A stretch of 64,000 nt of DNA from Micromonospora orduensis (GTDB lineage Bacteria > Actinomycetota > Actinomycetes > Mycobacteriales > Micromonosporaceae), in contig NZ_VDFY01000106.1 of assembly GCF_006228125.1 (NCBI RefSeq), forward strand, positions 62,001-126,000, read 5' to 3'. The translations under genes were made by a program, and so were the position numbers. The notes under the pieces are model-generated. The model worked only from the letters and a program-made list of their open reading frames with translations, did not search any database and was not told the origin of the DNA. This document shows, piece by piece, positions 32,972-43,478 of the stretch (its first letter is position 1; each line of letters opens with the position of its first letter).

Positions 32972-33991
32972 TCAGCGCCGTCGAAGGGCCGGGTCGAGCA
33001 GGGCGGGCGGGGTGTCGAACTTCTCCTGCGGGGCGAGGTCGACGCCCGGAGCGACGATCGCGTCGATCGCGTCGAGCACGTCGGCGGAGAGGACGGTGTC
33101 CGCGGCGTCGAGCTGCGAACGCAGATGCTCCATGGTGCGGGGGCCGATGATCGCGCTGGTCACGGCCGGGTGGGCGGTGACGAAACCGAGCGCGAGCTGG
33201 ATCATGGTCAGACCTGCCTCGTCGGCGACCGCGGCCAGCTGCTCGACGGCGTCGAGCCGGGCCTGGTTGGCGGGGAGGGTGGTGTCGAAGCGTTGCGGCA
33301 GCACCGCCGAGCGGTGGGTGGTGACCTCCCGGCCCGACCGGATCGCGCCCGACAGCCAGCCAGAGGCCAGCGGGCTCCAGGCCAGAACGCCGAGCCCGTA
33401 CTCCTCGGTGACGGGCAGGACGTGCGTCTCGACCCCGCGTTGCAGGATCGAGTAGCTGGGCTGCTCGGTGACGTACCGGCCCAGGTGGCGGTCCCGGGCG
33501 GTCCACTCGGCCTGCACGATGCGGTACGCGGGGAACGTCGACGAGCCGAAGTAGCGGATCTTCCCGGCGCGCTGGAGGTCGGTCAGGGCGGACAGCGTCT
33601 CCTCGTCGCTGGTGCGCGGGTCCCAGCGGTGGATCTGGTAGAGGTCGACGTGGTCGACGCCGAGGCGGCGCAGGCTGTTGTCCAGCTCGGTCACCAACCA
33701 GCGTCGCGAGCTGCCCTGGTGGTTACGCTCGTCGCCCATCGGCATGCCGGCCTTGGTGGCCAGCACGATGTCGTCGCGGCGGCCCACGATGGCCTTGCCC
33801 ACCATCTCCTCCGACTCGCCCTGGCTGTACATGTCGGCGGTGTCGACGAGGTTGACGCCGGCGTCCAGGGCCGCGCCGACCAGGGCGGTGGCCTCGTCCT
33901 GGGTGACGCGTCCCAGGCTGCCGAAGTTCATCGCGCCGAGCGCGAGGGTGCTGACCTGTACGCCGGTGCGGCCCAGGGTGCGGTACTGCAT
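32972..33991 (-). CDS. Aldo/keto reductase
   Basis: The 339-residue NADPH-dependent oxidoreductase has the AKR tetrad: Asp and Tyr in NLVDTADMYSQGESE, Lys in LATKAGM and His in YQIHRWD. SIIGPRTMEHL near the C-terminus binds the cofactor phosphate. It belongs to the branch with general stress protein 69-like sequences. It starts divergently from the AraC regulator at 34109, with an operator-like palindrome between them, so that regulator probably controls it. Confidence 0.92.
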   Translation of the reverse strand: MQYRTLGRTGVQVSTLALGAMNFGSLGRVTQDEATALVGAALDAGVNLVDTADMYSQGESEEMVGKAIVGRRDDIVLATKAGMPMGDERNHQGSSRRWLVTELDNSLRRLGVDHVDLYQIHRWDPRTSDEETLSALTDLQRAGKIRYFGSSTFPAYRIVQAEWTARDRHLGRYVTEQPSYSILQRGVETHVLPVTEEYGLGVLAWSPLASGWLSGAIRSGREVTTHRSAVLPQRFDTTLPANQARLDAVEQLAAVADEAGLTMIQLALGFVTAHPAVTSAIIGPRTMEHLRSQLDAADTVLSADVLDAIDAIVAPGVDLAPQEKFDTPPALLDPALRRR

Positions 33992-34035
33992 GACTGTCCT
34001 CCACGAAGGGTTGGCTGTCGGCTAAGCGGATCGCC

Positions 34036-34068
34036 GTTCCGGTAGCCACTGTACGGAACATTGTTCCG
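34036..34068. promoter_or_regulatory. Operator-like GTTCCG repeats between aldo/keto reductase and AraC genes
   Basis: CGGAACATTGTTCCG (34054-34068) is a perfect palindrome with a single central base, and a further GTTCCG half site lies at 34036-34041. The position between two divergent starts fits binding by the adjacent AraC-type regulator. Confidence 0.6.
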
Positions 34069-34108
34069 GTTGCCAACCCGGCCTCTCTGATGTGGCACGA
34101 TTTGGGCC

Positions 34109-34558
34109 GTGACCAGCACACCCGCCGAGGAGCAGCGCCTGCGCGATCTCGCGCGGCTGCGCCGCGTCCGTGACCGGATCGACCGGGAGTACGCCCAGCC
34201 ACTGGACGTCGAGGCGCTCGCCCGGGGCGAGCACATGTCGTCGGGGCACCTCAGCCGGGAGTTCCGGCAGGCGTACGGGGAGTCCCCGTACAGCTATCTC
34301 ATGACGCGGCGCATCGAGCGGGCGATGGCCCTGCTGCGCCGGGGTGACCTGAGCGTCACCGATGTCTGCTTCGCGGTCGGTTGTTCCTCACTGGGCACCT
34401 TCAGCACCCGCTTCACGGAGCTGGTGGGTGTCCCGCCAAGCGTCTACCGACGCGAGGCGGTACGCGCGACGGACGGGATGCCGTCCTGCGTGGCGAAGCA
34501 GGTGACCAGACCGATCAGGAATCGAGAAGCCGCGCACCTGCAGCCGCACCTAGCCTGA
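34109..34558 (+). CDS. AraC-family regulator (DNA-binding domain only)
   Basis: The 149-residue protein consists of the AraC double helix-turn-helix: LDVEALARGEHMSSGHLSREF and LSVTDVCFAVGCSSLGTFSTRF, with the VGVPPSVYRR end. It has no effector domain, as in MarA/SoxS-type or small stand-alone regulators. It starts GTG 34109. The VOC gene follows 5 bp later and the UvrA-like gene after that, so all three may form one transcript. Confidence 0.9.
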   Translation: MTSTPAEEQRLRDLARLRRVRDRIDREYAQPLDVEALARGEHMSSGHLSREFRQAYGESPYSYLMTRRIERAMALLRRGDLSVTDVCFAVGCSSLGTFSTRFTELVGVPPSVYRREAVRATDGMPSCVAKQVTRPIRNREAAHLQPHLA

Positions 34559-34563
34559 CTGGC

Positions 34564-34974
34564 ATGGACATCAGCATCCACTCAAGCTTCCTTCCGCACA
34601 CCGACCCGGACGCCTCCCTGGCCTTCTACCGCGACATCCTCGGCTTCGAGGTGCGCAACGACGTCGGATACCAGGGCATGCGCTGGATCACCGTCGGCCC
34701 CGTCGGGCAGCCCGACACGGCGATCGTTCTGCACCCGCCGGCCGCCACGCCCGGCCTCACCGACGACGAGCGCCGCACCATCGCCGAGATGATGGCCAAG
34801 GGCAGCTACTTCGGTGTGAACCTGGCCGCCACCGACCTGGACGAGACGTTCGGGACGCTGGAGCGCAGCGGCGCCGAGGTGGTCCAGGAGCCGACCGACC
34901 AGCCGTACGGCGTGCGGGACTGCGCCTTCCGCGATCCCGCTGGCAACATGGTCCGCATTCAGGAGAAGCGCTGA
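34564..34974 (+). CDS. VOC-superfamily protein (glyoxalase/bleomycin-resistance type)
   Basis: The 136-residue protein has the two beta-alpha-beta-beta-beta units of the vicinal oxygen chelate fold: SLAFYRDILGFEVRND in the first and DETFGTLERSGAEVVQEP with CAFRDPAGNMVRIQE in the second. Such proteins bind metals or sequester small toxic compounds. Placed between an AraC regulator and a UvrA-like ABC protein, it may be part of a small resistance unit. Confidence 0.88.
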   Translation: MDISIHSSFLPHTDPDASLAFYRDILGFEVRNDVGYQGMRWITVGPVGQPDTAIVLHPPAATPGLTDDERRTIAEMMAKGSYFGVNLAATDLDETFGTLERSGAEVVQEPTDQPYGVRDCAFRDPAGNMVRIQEKR

Positions 34975-35009
34975 GCGGTCGACGGGGCCGGGCGGCAGAT
35001 GGAGACAGG

Positions 35010-37382
<2,373 letters not shown>

Positions 37383-37498
37383 GCCTCACGCACCCGGCCG
37401 CGTCGGGGCGGGGGACACAGCGCCCCTGCCCCGGCACCGCGTGTGAGACGCCGGTTCCCGGGTAGTCGCCGCCGTCGGATCTAGCGGCGGGAGACAGG

Positions 37499-39244
37499 GT
37501 GGAGACCTACCCGGCACTGGAGGAGCACGGCTTGATCGGCGATCTGCAAACCGCGGCCCTCATCACCGCCGACGGTACGATCGACTGGTTCTGCGCGCCC
37601 CGTTTCGACTCCCCGAGCATCTTCGGCGCCCTGCTGGATCGCCGCAGGGGCGGGCATTTCCAGCTCGCACCCGACGGCGTCGAGTACACGAGCAAACAGC
37701 TCTACCTACCCGGCACGCCGATCCTGATCACCCGTTTCCACAGCGCGGACGGTGTCGGCGAGATGCTGGACTTCATGCCTGTCACAGGTACGCAGGCCAC
37801 CGACCAGCACCGGTTGATCCGGCTGATCCGGATGGTGCGGGGGACCATGCGTTTCCGCTTCGACTGCCAGCCCCGGTTCAACTACGCGCGCGATCCGTGC
37901 GAGATTGAGGTGCACCCCGAGGGCGACGTGTTCCGCAGCCCGGCCATGAGCCTCACCCTCACCCCGTTCAAGAACGTGGAACGGCTGATCGGCGCCGAGG
38001 ACATCCGCCGGGACGCGGAGGGCGTCTCCGCGCGGTTCACCCTCAACACGGGTGACATCGGCGGGGTCGTCCTGGAGACGGCCTGCCCGCACGCACCCAG
38101 GGCGCTCAGCATCGAGGAGGCATGCGATCTGCTCGCCCAGACCCGCGACTACTGGCGTCGGTGGCTGGACCGTTCCCGGTACACCGGCCGGTGGAGGGAG
38201 ATGGTCGAGCGGTCCGCGATGACGCTCAAGCTGATGACGTACGCCCCGACCGGCGCCCTGGTGGCCGCGCCCACCGCGGGCCTGCCGGAGCAGGTCGGCG
38301 GGCAGCGGAACTGGGACTACCGCCACACCTGGATCCGGGACGCCCGGGACGGCGACATTCCCCTACAGATCATGTACCGGATCGACGGCTCACCGGACCT
38401 CCCCGAGGAGGTGCTGGGCCAGCTGGAGGGCTACCGCGGCTCGGCACCCGTTCGCATCGGCAACGGCGCGGCAGGCCAGCTGCAACTCGACATCTACGGC
38501 GAGGCGCTCAATTCGTTGGACCTCGCCGATCGGAACGGGCTGATCGCCCCGCACGAGGGGTGGCGGAAGACGGCAGGGCTGATGGACTGGCTCTGCGACC
38601 ACTGGGATCAGCCCGAGGACGGCATCTGGGAGACCCGGTCCGGCCGGCAGGACTTCACGTACGGGCGGGTGATGTCCTGGGTGGCGCTGGACCGCGCGAT
38701 CCGCCTCGCGCAGCGCCGCGGTCGCCCCGGCGACACGACCCGCTGGACGACCCAACGCAATGCCATCTACGAGCAGGTCATGGCTCGTGCCTTCCATCCG
38801 GAGCGTCAGGCGTTCGTGCAGCACTACCAGACCCACATCCTGGGCGCCTCGCTCCTCGCGATGCCCGGGGTCGGCTTCATCTCACCGAACGATCCGATGT
38901 GGAAGTCGACCCTGTGGGCGATGGACGCCGATCTGGTCTCCGACAGCCTCGTCTACCGCTACGACCCGAGAGCATCCCCGGACGGGCTGGCTGGCACCGA
39001 GGGCACCTTCAGCATGTGCACCTTCTGGTACGTGCAGGCCCTCGCCCAGGCGGGCCGGATCGACGACGCCCGACTGACCTTCGAGAAGATGCTCACCTAC
39101 AGCAGCCCGCTGGGCCTCTACTCCGAGGAGATCGCCGCCACCGGCGAGCAGATCGGCAACTTCCCCCAGGCGTTCAGCCATCTCTCGCTGATCAGCACCG
39201 CGTCCCACCTCGACGAACTGCTCGACGAGCGCCGCCGCCCCTAG
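37499..39244 (+). CDS. GH15 glucosidase/trehalase-like protein with an internal deletion
   Basis: The 581-residue protein has the actinobacterial GH15 layout: an N-terminal beta-sandwich (LEEHGLIGDLQTAALI, GTIDWFCAPRFDSPSIF) and the (alpha/alpha)6 barrel, with the general acid in EDGIWETR (Glu378) and base in TEGTFSMCTFW (Glu501). Relatives act on alpha-glucans, trehalose or glucose dimers. After NWDYRHTWIRDA (271-282) the sequence jumps to RDGDIPLQIMYRIDG. The conserved SFSxYALLxLGFxEEA helix pair of about 40 residues that normally lies between is missing. The frame is intact. GTG 37499 has GGGAGACAGG. Its TAG stop overlaps the opposite stop of the DUF72 gene (CTAG). Confidence 0.85.
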   Translation: METYPALEEHGLIGDLQTAALITADGTIDWFCAPRFDSPSIFGALLDRRRGGHFQLAPDGVEYTSKQLYLPGTPILITRFHSADGVGEMLDFMPVTGTQATDQHRLIRLIRMVRGTMRFRFDCQPRFNYARDPCEIEVHPEGDVFRSPAMSLTLTPFKNVERLIGAEDIRRDAEGVSARFTLNTGDIGGVVLETACPHAPRALSIEEACDLLAQTRDYWRRWLDRSRYTGRWREMVERSAMTLKLMTYAPTGALVAAPTAGLPEQVGGQRNWDYRHTWIRDARDGDIPLQIMYRIDGSPDLPEEVLGQLEGYRGSAPVRIGNGAAGQLQLDIYGEALNSLDLADRNGLIAPHEGWRKTAGLMDWLCDHWDQPEDGIWETRSGRQDFTYGRVMSWVALDRAIRLAQRRGRPGDTTRWTTQRNAIYEQVMARAFHPERQAFVQHYQTHILGASLLAMPGVGFISPNDPMWKSTLWAMDADLVSDSLVYRYDPRASPDGLAGTEGTFSMCTFWYVQALAQAGRIDDARLTFEKMLTYSSPLGLYSEEIAATGEQIGNFPQAFSHLSLISTASHLDELLDERRRP

Positions 39245-40092
39245 AAGAGGGTCAGCGGCCCGACCGGTATCGGCTCGGGCAGCGCGTCGAGGCCGGGCAC
39301 GCGTGCCCGCACCTCGTCGTGGAAGCGCCGGGCGAGCACCGGCGCATCGGTGTTGTCCGGGGTGTGGACGAACACCGTCGGCGAGCGCCCCTCGCGCAGC
39401 CAGTCGACGGTGACGTCGACCCAGCGCTGCCAGCCCTCGACGGTCCGGTCGGTGTCGTCGCGACCGAGGTAGCGGACGATCGGCCGGTCGGTCAGCGCCA
39501 CCGACCGCAGCGGCACGCGCGGTTTCTTGGTCCAGGCATCCCGCTCCGCGTCGCTGGTCGGAGGCGTGGCGAAGAACGCGGTGGTGTCGAACGGCACCCA
39601 CTCGGCGTCCGCGCCGCCGAGGGCCTGTTCGAGGAGCCGGATCGCGCGTGCGTCGGTGAAGAACGCGGGGTGGCGGACCTCCACGGCGTACCGGTGGGAA
39701 CGGGGGAGGTGACCCAGGAAGCGGCTCAGGGTGGGGACGTCGGCGGGAGAGAACGAGCCCGGCAACTGGATCCAGAGGGCATGGGTACGCGGGCCGAGCG
39801 GCTCGATCGCGTCCAGGAAGGCGCGCAGCGGCTCGTCGGTGTCGGTGAGCCGTCGCTCGTGCGTGACGACCTTGGGAAGTTTGAGGACGAAGCGGAAACC
39901 CGGATCGGTCTGCGCGGCCCACGAGGCCACGGTCTCCCGGGTCGGCGTCGCGTAGAACGTCGTGTTTCCCTCCACGGCGTCGCACCAGCTCGCGTAGTGC
40001 CGCAGACGATCCTGCGGCGCGAGCGGATGCGCCAGCAGCCGGCCCTGCCACGCCCGGTGGGTCCACATCGCGCATCCCACGGATAGCCGCAC
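39241..40092 (-). CDS. DUF72 family protein
   Basis: The 283-residue TIM-barrel-like protein has the family features: VGCAMWTHRAWQG, the EGNTTFYATPT segment, FRFVLKLPKVVTH, WIQLPGSF, YAVEVRHPAFF and VFVHTPDNTDAPVL. The reaction is unknown; the YecE group has been linked to nucleic acid or sulfur metabolism without proof. GTG 40092 begins directly with the first conserved strand. It is convergent with the GH15 gene, the two stops sharing CTAG. Confidence 0.9.
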   Translation of the reverse strand: MRLSVGCAMWTHRAWQGRLLAHPLAPQDRLRHYASWCDAVEGNTTFYATPTRETVASWAAQTDPGFRFVLKLPKVVTHERRLTDTDEPLRAFLDAIEPLGPRTHALWIQLPGSFSPADVPTLSRFLGHLPRSHRYAVEVRHPAFFTDARAIRLLEQALGGADAEWVPFDTTAFFATPPTSDAERDAWTKKPRVPLRSVALTDRPIVRYLGRDDTDRTVEGWQRWVDVTVDWLREGRSPTVFVHTPDNTDAPVLARRFHDEVRARVPGLDALPEPIPVGPLTLF

Positions 40093-40231
40093 GACCGCCC
40101 TCCCTCCGCCGCACCGCGCCTGGCCGGAGCCCACGGTATACGCGCGCCGGGCCCGACAGGTCCGGCGGTGCGGCCGGTAGGGACGCCGAGGATCTGGAAC
40201 CGGACCTGTGCCAAGTGATCATCGCTGGCGA

Positions 40232-40280
40232 CCGTCAACTTAAGGTTGACGGAACCCGTGCGTCAACTTATGGTTGACGC
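40232..40280. promoter_or_regulatory. Twin operators upstream of the Clp-N/HTH gene
   Basis: Two 21-bp palindromes lie 28 bp apart centre to centre: CCGTCAACTTAAGGTTGACGG (40232-40252, split here: arms CCGTCAAC and GTTGACGG) and the matching site 40260-40280 with arms GCGTCAAC and GTTGACGC. The second ends at the base before ATG 40281, so bound protein would block start-site access. The gene's own HTH domain is the likely binder. Confidence 0.75.
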
Positions 40281-41012
40281 ATGACGGAACCCATCCAGAT
40301 CGGCAAAACGATCAAGCTCGACGACCTCATCCAGGCCATCAAGAAGGCACACACCGACGCGCTCGACCAGCTCACCGACGCGGTCATCGCCGCCGATCAC
40401 CTCGGCGAGGTCGCCGACCACCTGATCGGGCACTTCGTCGACCAGGCGCGGCGCTCGGGCGCCTCCTGGACCGACATCGGCCGCAGCATGGGGGTCACCA
40501 AGCAGGCCGCCCAGAAACGCTTCGTGCCGAAGGCGACCGACGCGGCGGCGCTCGACCCGAACGCCGGCTTCGGCCGCTTCACCCCCCGGGCCCGCAACGT
40601 GGTGGTGGCCTCGCAGGAGGAGGCCCGCGCCAGCGGTCACGTCGAGATCCGGCCGGAGCACCTGGTGCTGGGCCTGCTGGCCGAGCCGGAAGGGCTGGCC
40701 GCCAGGGTGATGGCCGGTCGCGGGGCCACCCCGGAGGCGGTACGGGAGGCGGTGGGCGCGGCCCTCCCGCCGCCGGCCGACCAGGTCCCGGACCTCATCC
40801 CGTACGACGCGCGCGGCAAGAAGGCGCTGGAGCTGACCTTCCGGGAGGCGCTGCGCCTCGGGCACAACTACATCGGCACCGAGCACCTGCTGCTCGCCCT
40901 GTTGGAGCAGGAGGACGGCAGCGGCGTCCTCACCGGCCTCGGGCTGGACAAGGCGGCGGTCGAGGCCGACCTCTCCGCCGCGCTCGCCGCCGCCGTCGTC
41001 GCGCAGAAGTGA
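40281..41012 (+). CDS. HTH plus double Clp-N domain protein
   Basis: The 243-residue protein has an N-terminal helical part with the HTH SWTDIGRSMGVTKQAAQKRF (about 61-80), followed by two Clp N-terminal repeats (RFTPRARNVVVASQEEAR...RPEHLVLGLLAE and RGKKALELTFREALRLGHNYIGTEHLLLALL). Clp-N repeats bind substrates or adaptor proteins of ClpC. Here there is no ATPase, so it may sense unfolded or tagged proteins and regulate transcription. Twin palindromes directly upstream suggest autoregulation. No ribosome-binding site is evident. Confidence 0.85.
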   Translation: MTEPIQIGKTIKLDDLIQAIKKAHTDALDQLTDAVIAADHLGEVADHLIGHFVDQARRSGASWTDIGRSMGVTKQAAQKRFVPKATDAAALDPNAGFGRFTPRARNVVVASQEEARASGHVEIRPEHLVLGLLAEPEGLAARVMAGRGATPEAVREAVGAALPPPADQVPDLIPYDARGKKALELTFREALRLGHNYIGTEHLLLALLEQEDGSGVLTGLGLDKAAVEADLSAALAAAVVAQK

Positions 41013-41022
41013 TCCGCCCGGG

Positions 41023-41541
41023 TCAGGAGACCTCGGGGAAGCCGTAGCGCAGGGCGTGCTCCGGATCGGCAGGGTCGATCTGGCGTACGCCCGCGTCGGC
41101 GAGCCGCTTGTTGACCTCGTCGAGCCGCTCGCGCACCAGTCGGGCCTCCTCCTCGGTGACCCGTCCCCGGTGCGGCTTGCCGGCGTGCTCCAGCGTGCCG
41201 TAGTCGATCTTCTCGGCGCTCTTGCGGGCCTTGGGTGGGCGGACCCGTTCGGCGGTCTTCAGCAACTGCGCCATCGGCACGTCGGTGGCCATCGCGTCGA
41301 ACTCGCTGGCGGTCAGCACCACCCGGCGGGGCTCGCCGCCACCGTGCCGGTCGTGGATCTCGACCACGGCGACGTCCAGGGCGGCGTCGTCGATGTTCTC
41401 CACCTCGGCGGGGGTGGCGTCCAACTGCACGGGCCCGGCGACCAGGTCCGGGTGCTCCAGGACGACGACGCGCACCGCCTCGTCGTCCTGCTGCAGAACG
41501 GTGCCGGTGAAGTCGGAGACGTGGATCGTCTTCTTGCCCAT
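41023..41541 (-). CDS. Conserved hypothetical protein (172 residues)
   Basis: The protein starts MGKKTIHVSDFTGT at 41541, where the leader has AGGAGAAGC. The N-terminal half is beta-rich (VRVVVLEHPDLVAGPVQL, VVEIHDRHGGGEPRRVVL). The C-terminal half is charged and helical (RVTEEEARLVRERLDEVNKRLADAGV). It is soluble and without a signal. The last part reads as a small DNA- or protein-binding helix pair, but I do not recognise a family. Its 3' end is convergent with the Clp-N gene, 10 bp away. Confidence 0.75.
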   Translation of the reverse strand: MGKKTIHVSDFTGTVLQQDDEAVRVVVLEHPDLVAGPVQLDATPAEVENIDDAALDVAVVEIHDRHGGGEPRRVVLTASEFDAMATDVPMAQLLKTAERVRPPKARKSAEKIDYGTLEHAGKPHRGRVTEEEARLVRERLDEVNKRLADAGVRQIDPADPEHALRYGFPEVS

Positions 41542-41991
41542 GCGCGGAGCTTCTCCTGTCGTAGGCCGGATGCCGGACCACAAGAAATTACCCGACAGGT
41601 GTGCGAAAGCCGCCGCTGGACCTCCGCCGGTGTGTCGTCCGGCGCCAACTCGCCGTGCCGCGGCCGACACCAGATCGCGCACGAGCGTGGTGCGTCAGTG
41701 CGTGTTCAGACCGTGCCTACTGGAGCTGCCGACGCGCAGTCTGTTCAGCTCGCCCCACGACATGCCGCCCGTCGCACGCCGCCCGTGATGACGTGGTTGG
41801 ACCGGAAGGTGTTCGAGCACCTCCGCTGGCCACCAGAGTCGCTCGGGGTCCTGGTGGTGGCGGTCGTTCGGCTGATTCGGCATGGCCATACCGTCCCAAA
41901 CAAAGGTGTCCATGTATGGAAATACCTATGACGGTCGATAGGTTCGCCGGGTTCCCGGATCTCCGACCCGGGTGGTCCCGGTCACTGGCAT
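41542..41991. other. 450-bp region without a supported gene
   Basis: A minus-strand frame at 41695-41913 (72 codons) and several plus-strand frames exist, but none has a convincing start, conserved-looking sequence or partner. The stretch near 41890-41935 is less GC-rich than its surroundings. I see no tRNA, terminator or repeat. The right end carries the CsoR-like site. Confidence 0.5.
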
Positions 41992-42010
41992 CATACCCTT
42001 GGGGGGTATA
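41992..42010. promoter_or_regulatory. CsoR-type copper operator
   Basis: On the minus strand this reads TATACCCCCCAAGGGTATG, with ATACCC/GGGTAT arms around a G/C core, the pattern of CsoR Cu(I)-sensor operators in actinobacteria. It ends 12 bp before the start of the DUF4396 gene, which encodes a His-rich protein. Confidence 0.7.
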
Positions 42011-42022
42011 GCGTGCTGGGGC

Positions 42023-42502
42023 ATGGAGAACGCGAACCCCACCCGACTGGCCATCGCCGCGACCCTGCACTGCCTGACCGGCTGCGCCATTGGCGAGGTG
42101 CTCGGCATGGTCATCGGCACCGCGCTCGGCTGGTCCGACCTGGCCACCATCGCCCTCGCCGTCGTCCTGGCCTTCGCCTTCGGCTACGCGCTGACGATCC
42201 GCCCCGTGCTCCGCTCGGGCCTGCCGCTCGCCCGGGCGATCCGGGTGGCCCTCGTCGCCGACACGGTCAGCATCGCGGTCATGGAGTTGGTCGACAACGG
42301 CGTCATGCTCGCCGTGCCGGGTGCCATGCGAGCCGGCCTCGCCGACCCGCTGTTCTGGGGCAGCCTGGCCGGCGCGCTGGCGGTGGCCTTCGCGGTGACC
42401 GTGCCGGTGAACCGCGCCCTGATCGTGCGGGGAAGGGGACACGCGGTGGTGCACCAGCACCACCACGGCGGCCATCACCCCACCGCCCCGACGGCTTGGT
42501 GA
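42023..42502 (+). CDS. DUF4396 membrane protein with His-rich tail
   Basis: The 159-residue protein has four membrane segments (IAATLHCLTGCAIGEVLGMV, IALAVVLAFAFGYALTI, a central helix with DTVSIAVMELVDNGVMLA, and FWGSLAGALAVAFAVTVPV). CLTGCAIGE and DTVSIAVMELVDN are the DUF4396 marks. The C-terminus HQHHHGGHH would bind Cu or Ni. Family members are often next to multicopper oxidases or copper chaperones. The copper operator directly upstream supports a role in metal handling. ATG 42023 has GGGG in the leader. Confidence 0.85.
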   Translation: MENANPTRLAIAATLHCLTGCAIGEVLGMVIGTALGWSDLATIALAVVLAFAFGYALTIRPVLRSGLPLARAIRVALVADTVSIAVMELVDNGVMLAVPGAMRAGLADPLFWGSLAGALAVAFAVTVPVNRALIVRGRGHAVVHQHHHGGHHPTAPTAW

Positions 42503-42593
42503 CCTCGGCCCGGCGGCCGGGGGGATCGCCCGCCCGAGCGTCCCGCCCGGCGTACGGTGATCCACGACGGGCCGGGTGACGGGGAGGTGCTTC

Positions 42594-43256
42594 ATGCTCG
42601 ACCGGCGGCTCCACCTGCACCTGGCCACCTGGCTCGGACAGTGGCCGGCGGGGCCGGGCCTGCACGTGGTCGGTTCGTACCGGCGGGCCAGGCCGGCCTG
42701 GGACGGTCGACTGCGTCCGGCGCTCGCCGTCGACACCGGGCGCAGCGCCGTGCTCTCGGTGGCGCCGGACCGGGTGGACGCGGTCCGCGCGCTGGCCCAC
42801 GGCAGGCCGGGCCGGCTGCTGGGCGCCCTGCCGGAGGCGGTCGGGCTGCCCGAGTGGTGCGTGCACGACGGCCCGTTCCGGTGGAGTCTGTCTCCCGCGC
42901 CGTTGCCCGACGTGGGGGAGTGGACCGCACCCACCGCCCCCGGGCTGCCGCCCTGGCTGCGGCTGTTCGACCGGCCGGTGCTGGTGGTCCGCGACGCGGA
43001 CGGCGCCTACCTGGCCGGCGCCGGGATCAAGCGGCACGACGCGTACGGGCGGGAGTTGGCCGTCGGCACCGTGCCCGCCGCCCGGGGTCACGGCCTCGCC
43101 CGTCGGCTGGTCGCCCAGGCCGCGCGGCGGGTGCTCGACGAGGGTGCGGTGCCCACCTACCTGCACGAGCGGGACAATCTCGCCTCCGCCCGGGTCGCCG
43201 ACGCCGCGGGTTTCCCGGACCGGGGCTGGCGTGCGTACGGGGTCTATCCGCGCTGA
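42594..43256 (+). CDS. GNAT-family acetyltransferase
   Basis: The 220-residue protein has a variable N-terminal half and a C-terminal GNAT domain with the acetyl-CoA loop VGTVPAARGHGLARRLVAQAARRVL, then TYLHERDNLASARVADAAGF. Start ATG 42594 is preceded by GGGGAGG at a 6-nt spacing. The substrate cannot be deduced. The gene stands alone, with a strong terminator downstream. Confidence 0.85.
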   Translation: MLDRRLHLHLATWLGQWPAGPGLHVVGSYRRARPAWDGRLRPALAVDTGRSAVLSVAPDRVDAVRALAHGRPGRLLGALPEAVGLPEWCVHDGPFRWSLSPAPLPDVGEWTAPTAPGLPPWLRLFDRPVLVVRDADGAYLAGAGIKRHDAYGRELAVGTVPAARGHGLARRLVAQAARRVLDEGAVPTYLHERDNLASARVADAAGFPDRGWRAYGVYPR

Positions 43257-43268
43257 CGCCGCGTCGGG

Positions 43269-43306
43269 CGCGGACCGTGGATCCCGGGCCGGATCCACGG
43301 TCCGCG
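43269..43306. terminator. Strong terminator hairpin after the GNAT gene
   Basis: A perfect 16-bp stem (43269-43284 with 43291-43306, loop CGGGCC) begins 12 bp after the stop. The rest of 43307-43478 shows no gene. Confidence 0.8.
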
Positions 43307-43478
43307 ACCTCCCCCCAGGTCCCGGTTCCGGGCGACCGCCCACGCGCGCGGGGCGGCCCGGTCCGTGCCGATCACGCTACGTATCGAGCACACTCGGTGC
43401 AAGGCGTGAGCTGTCGGTTCGGAGTGTCGAATAGTGGACTTGACCTGCGGCTCGACTGGGCCGAGGGTGCAGGTCGGG

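Noticed and set aside
41695..41913. 72-codon minus-strand gene between the hypothetical gene and the DUF4396 gene
   Set aside because: There is no ribosome-binding site, no recognisable sequence, and Pro/His/Arg-rich composition typical of chance frames.
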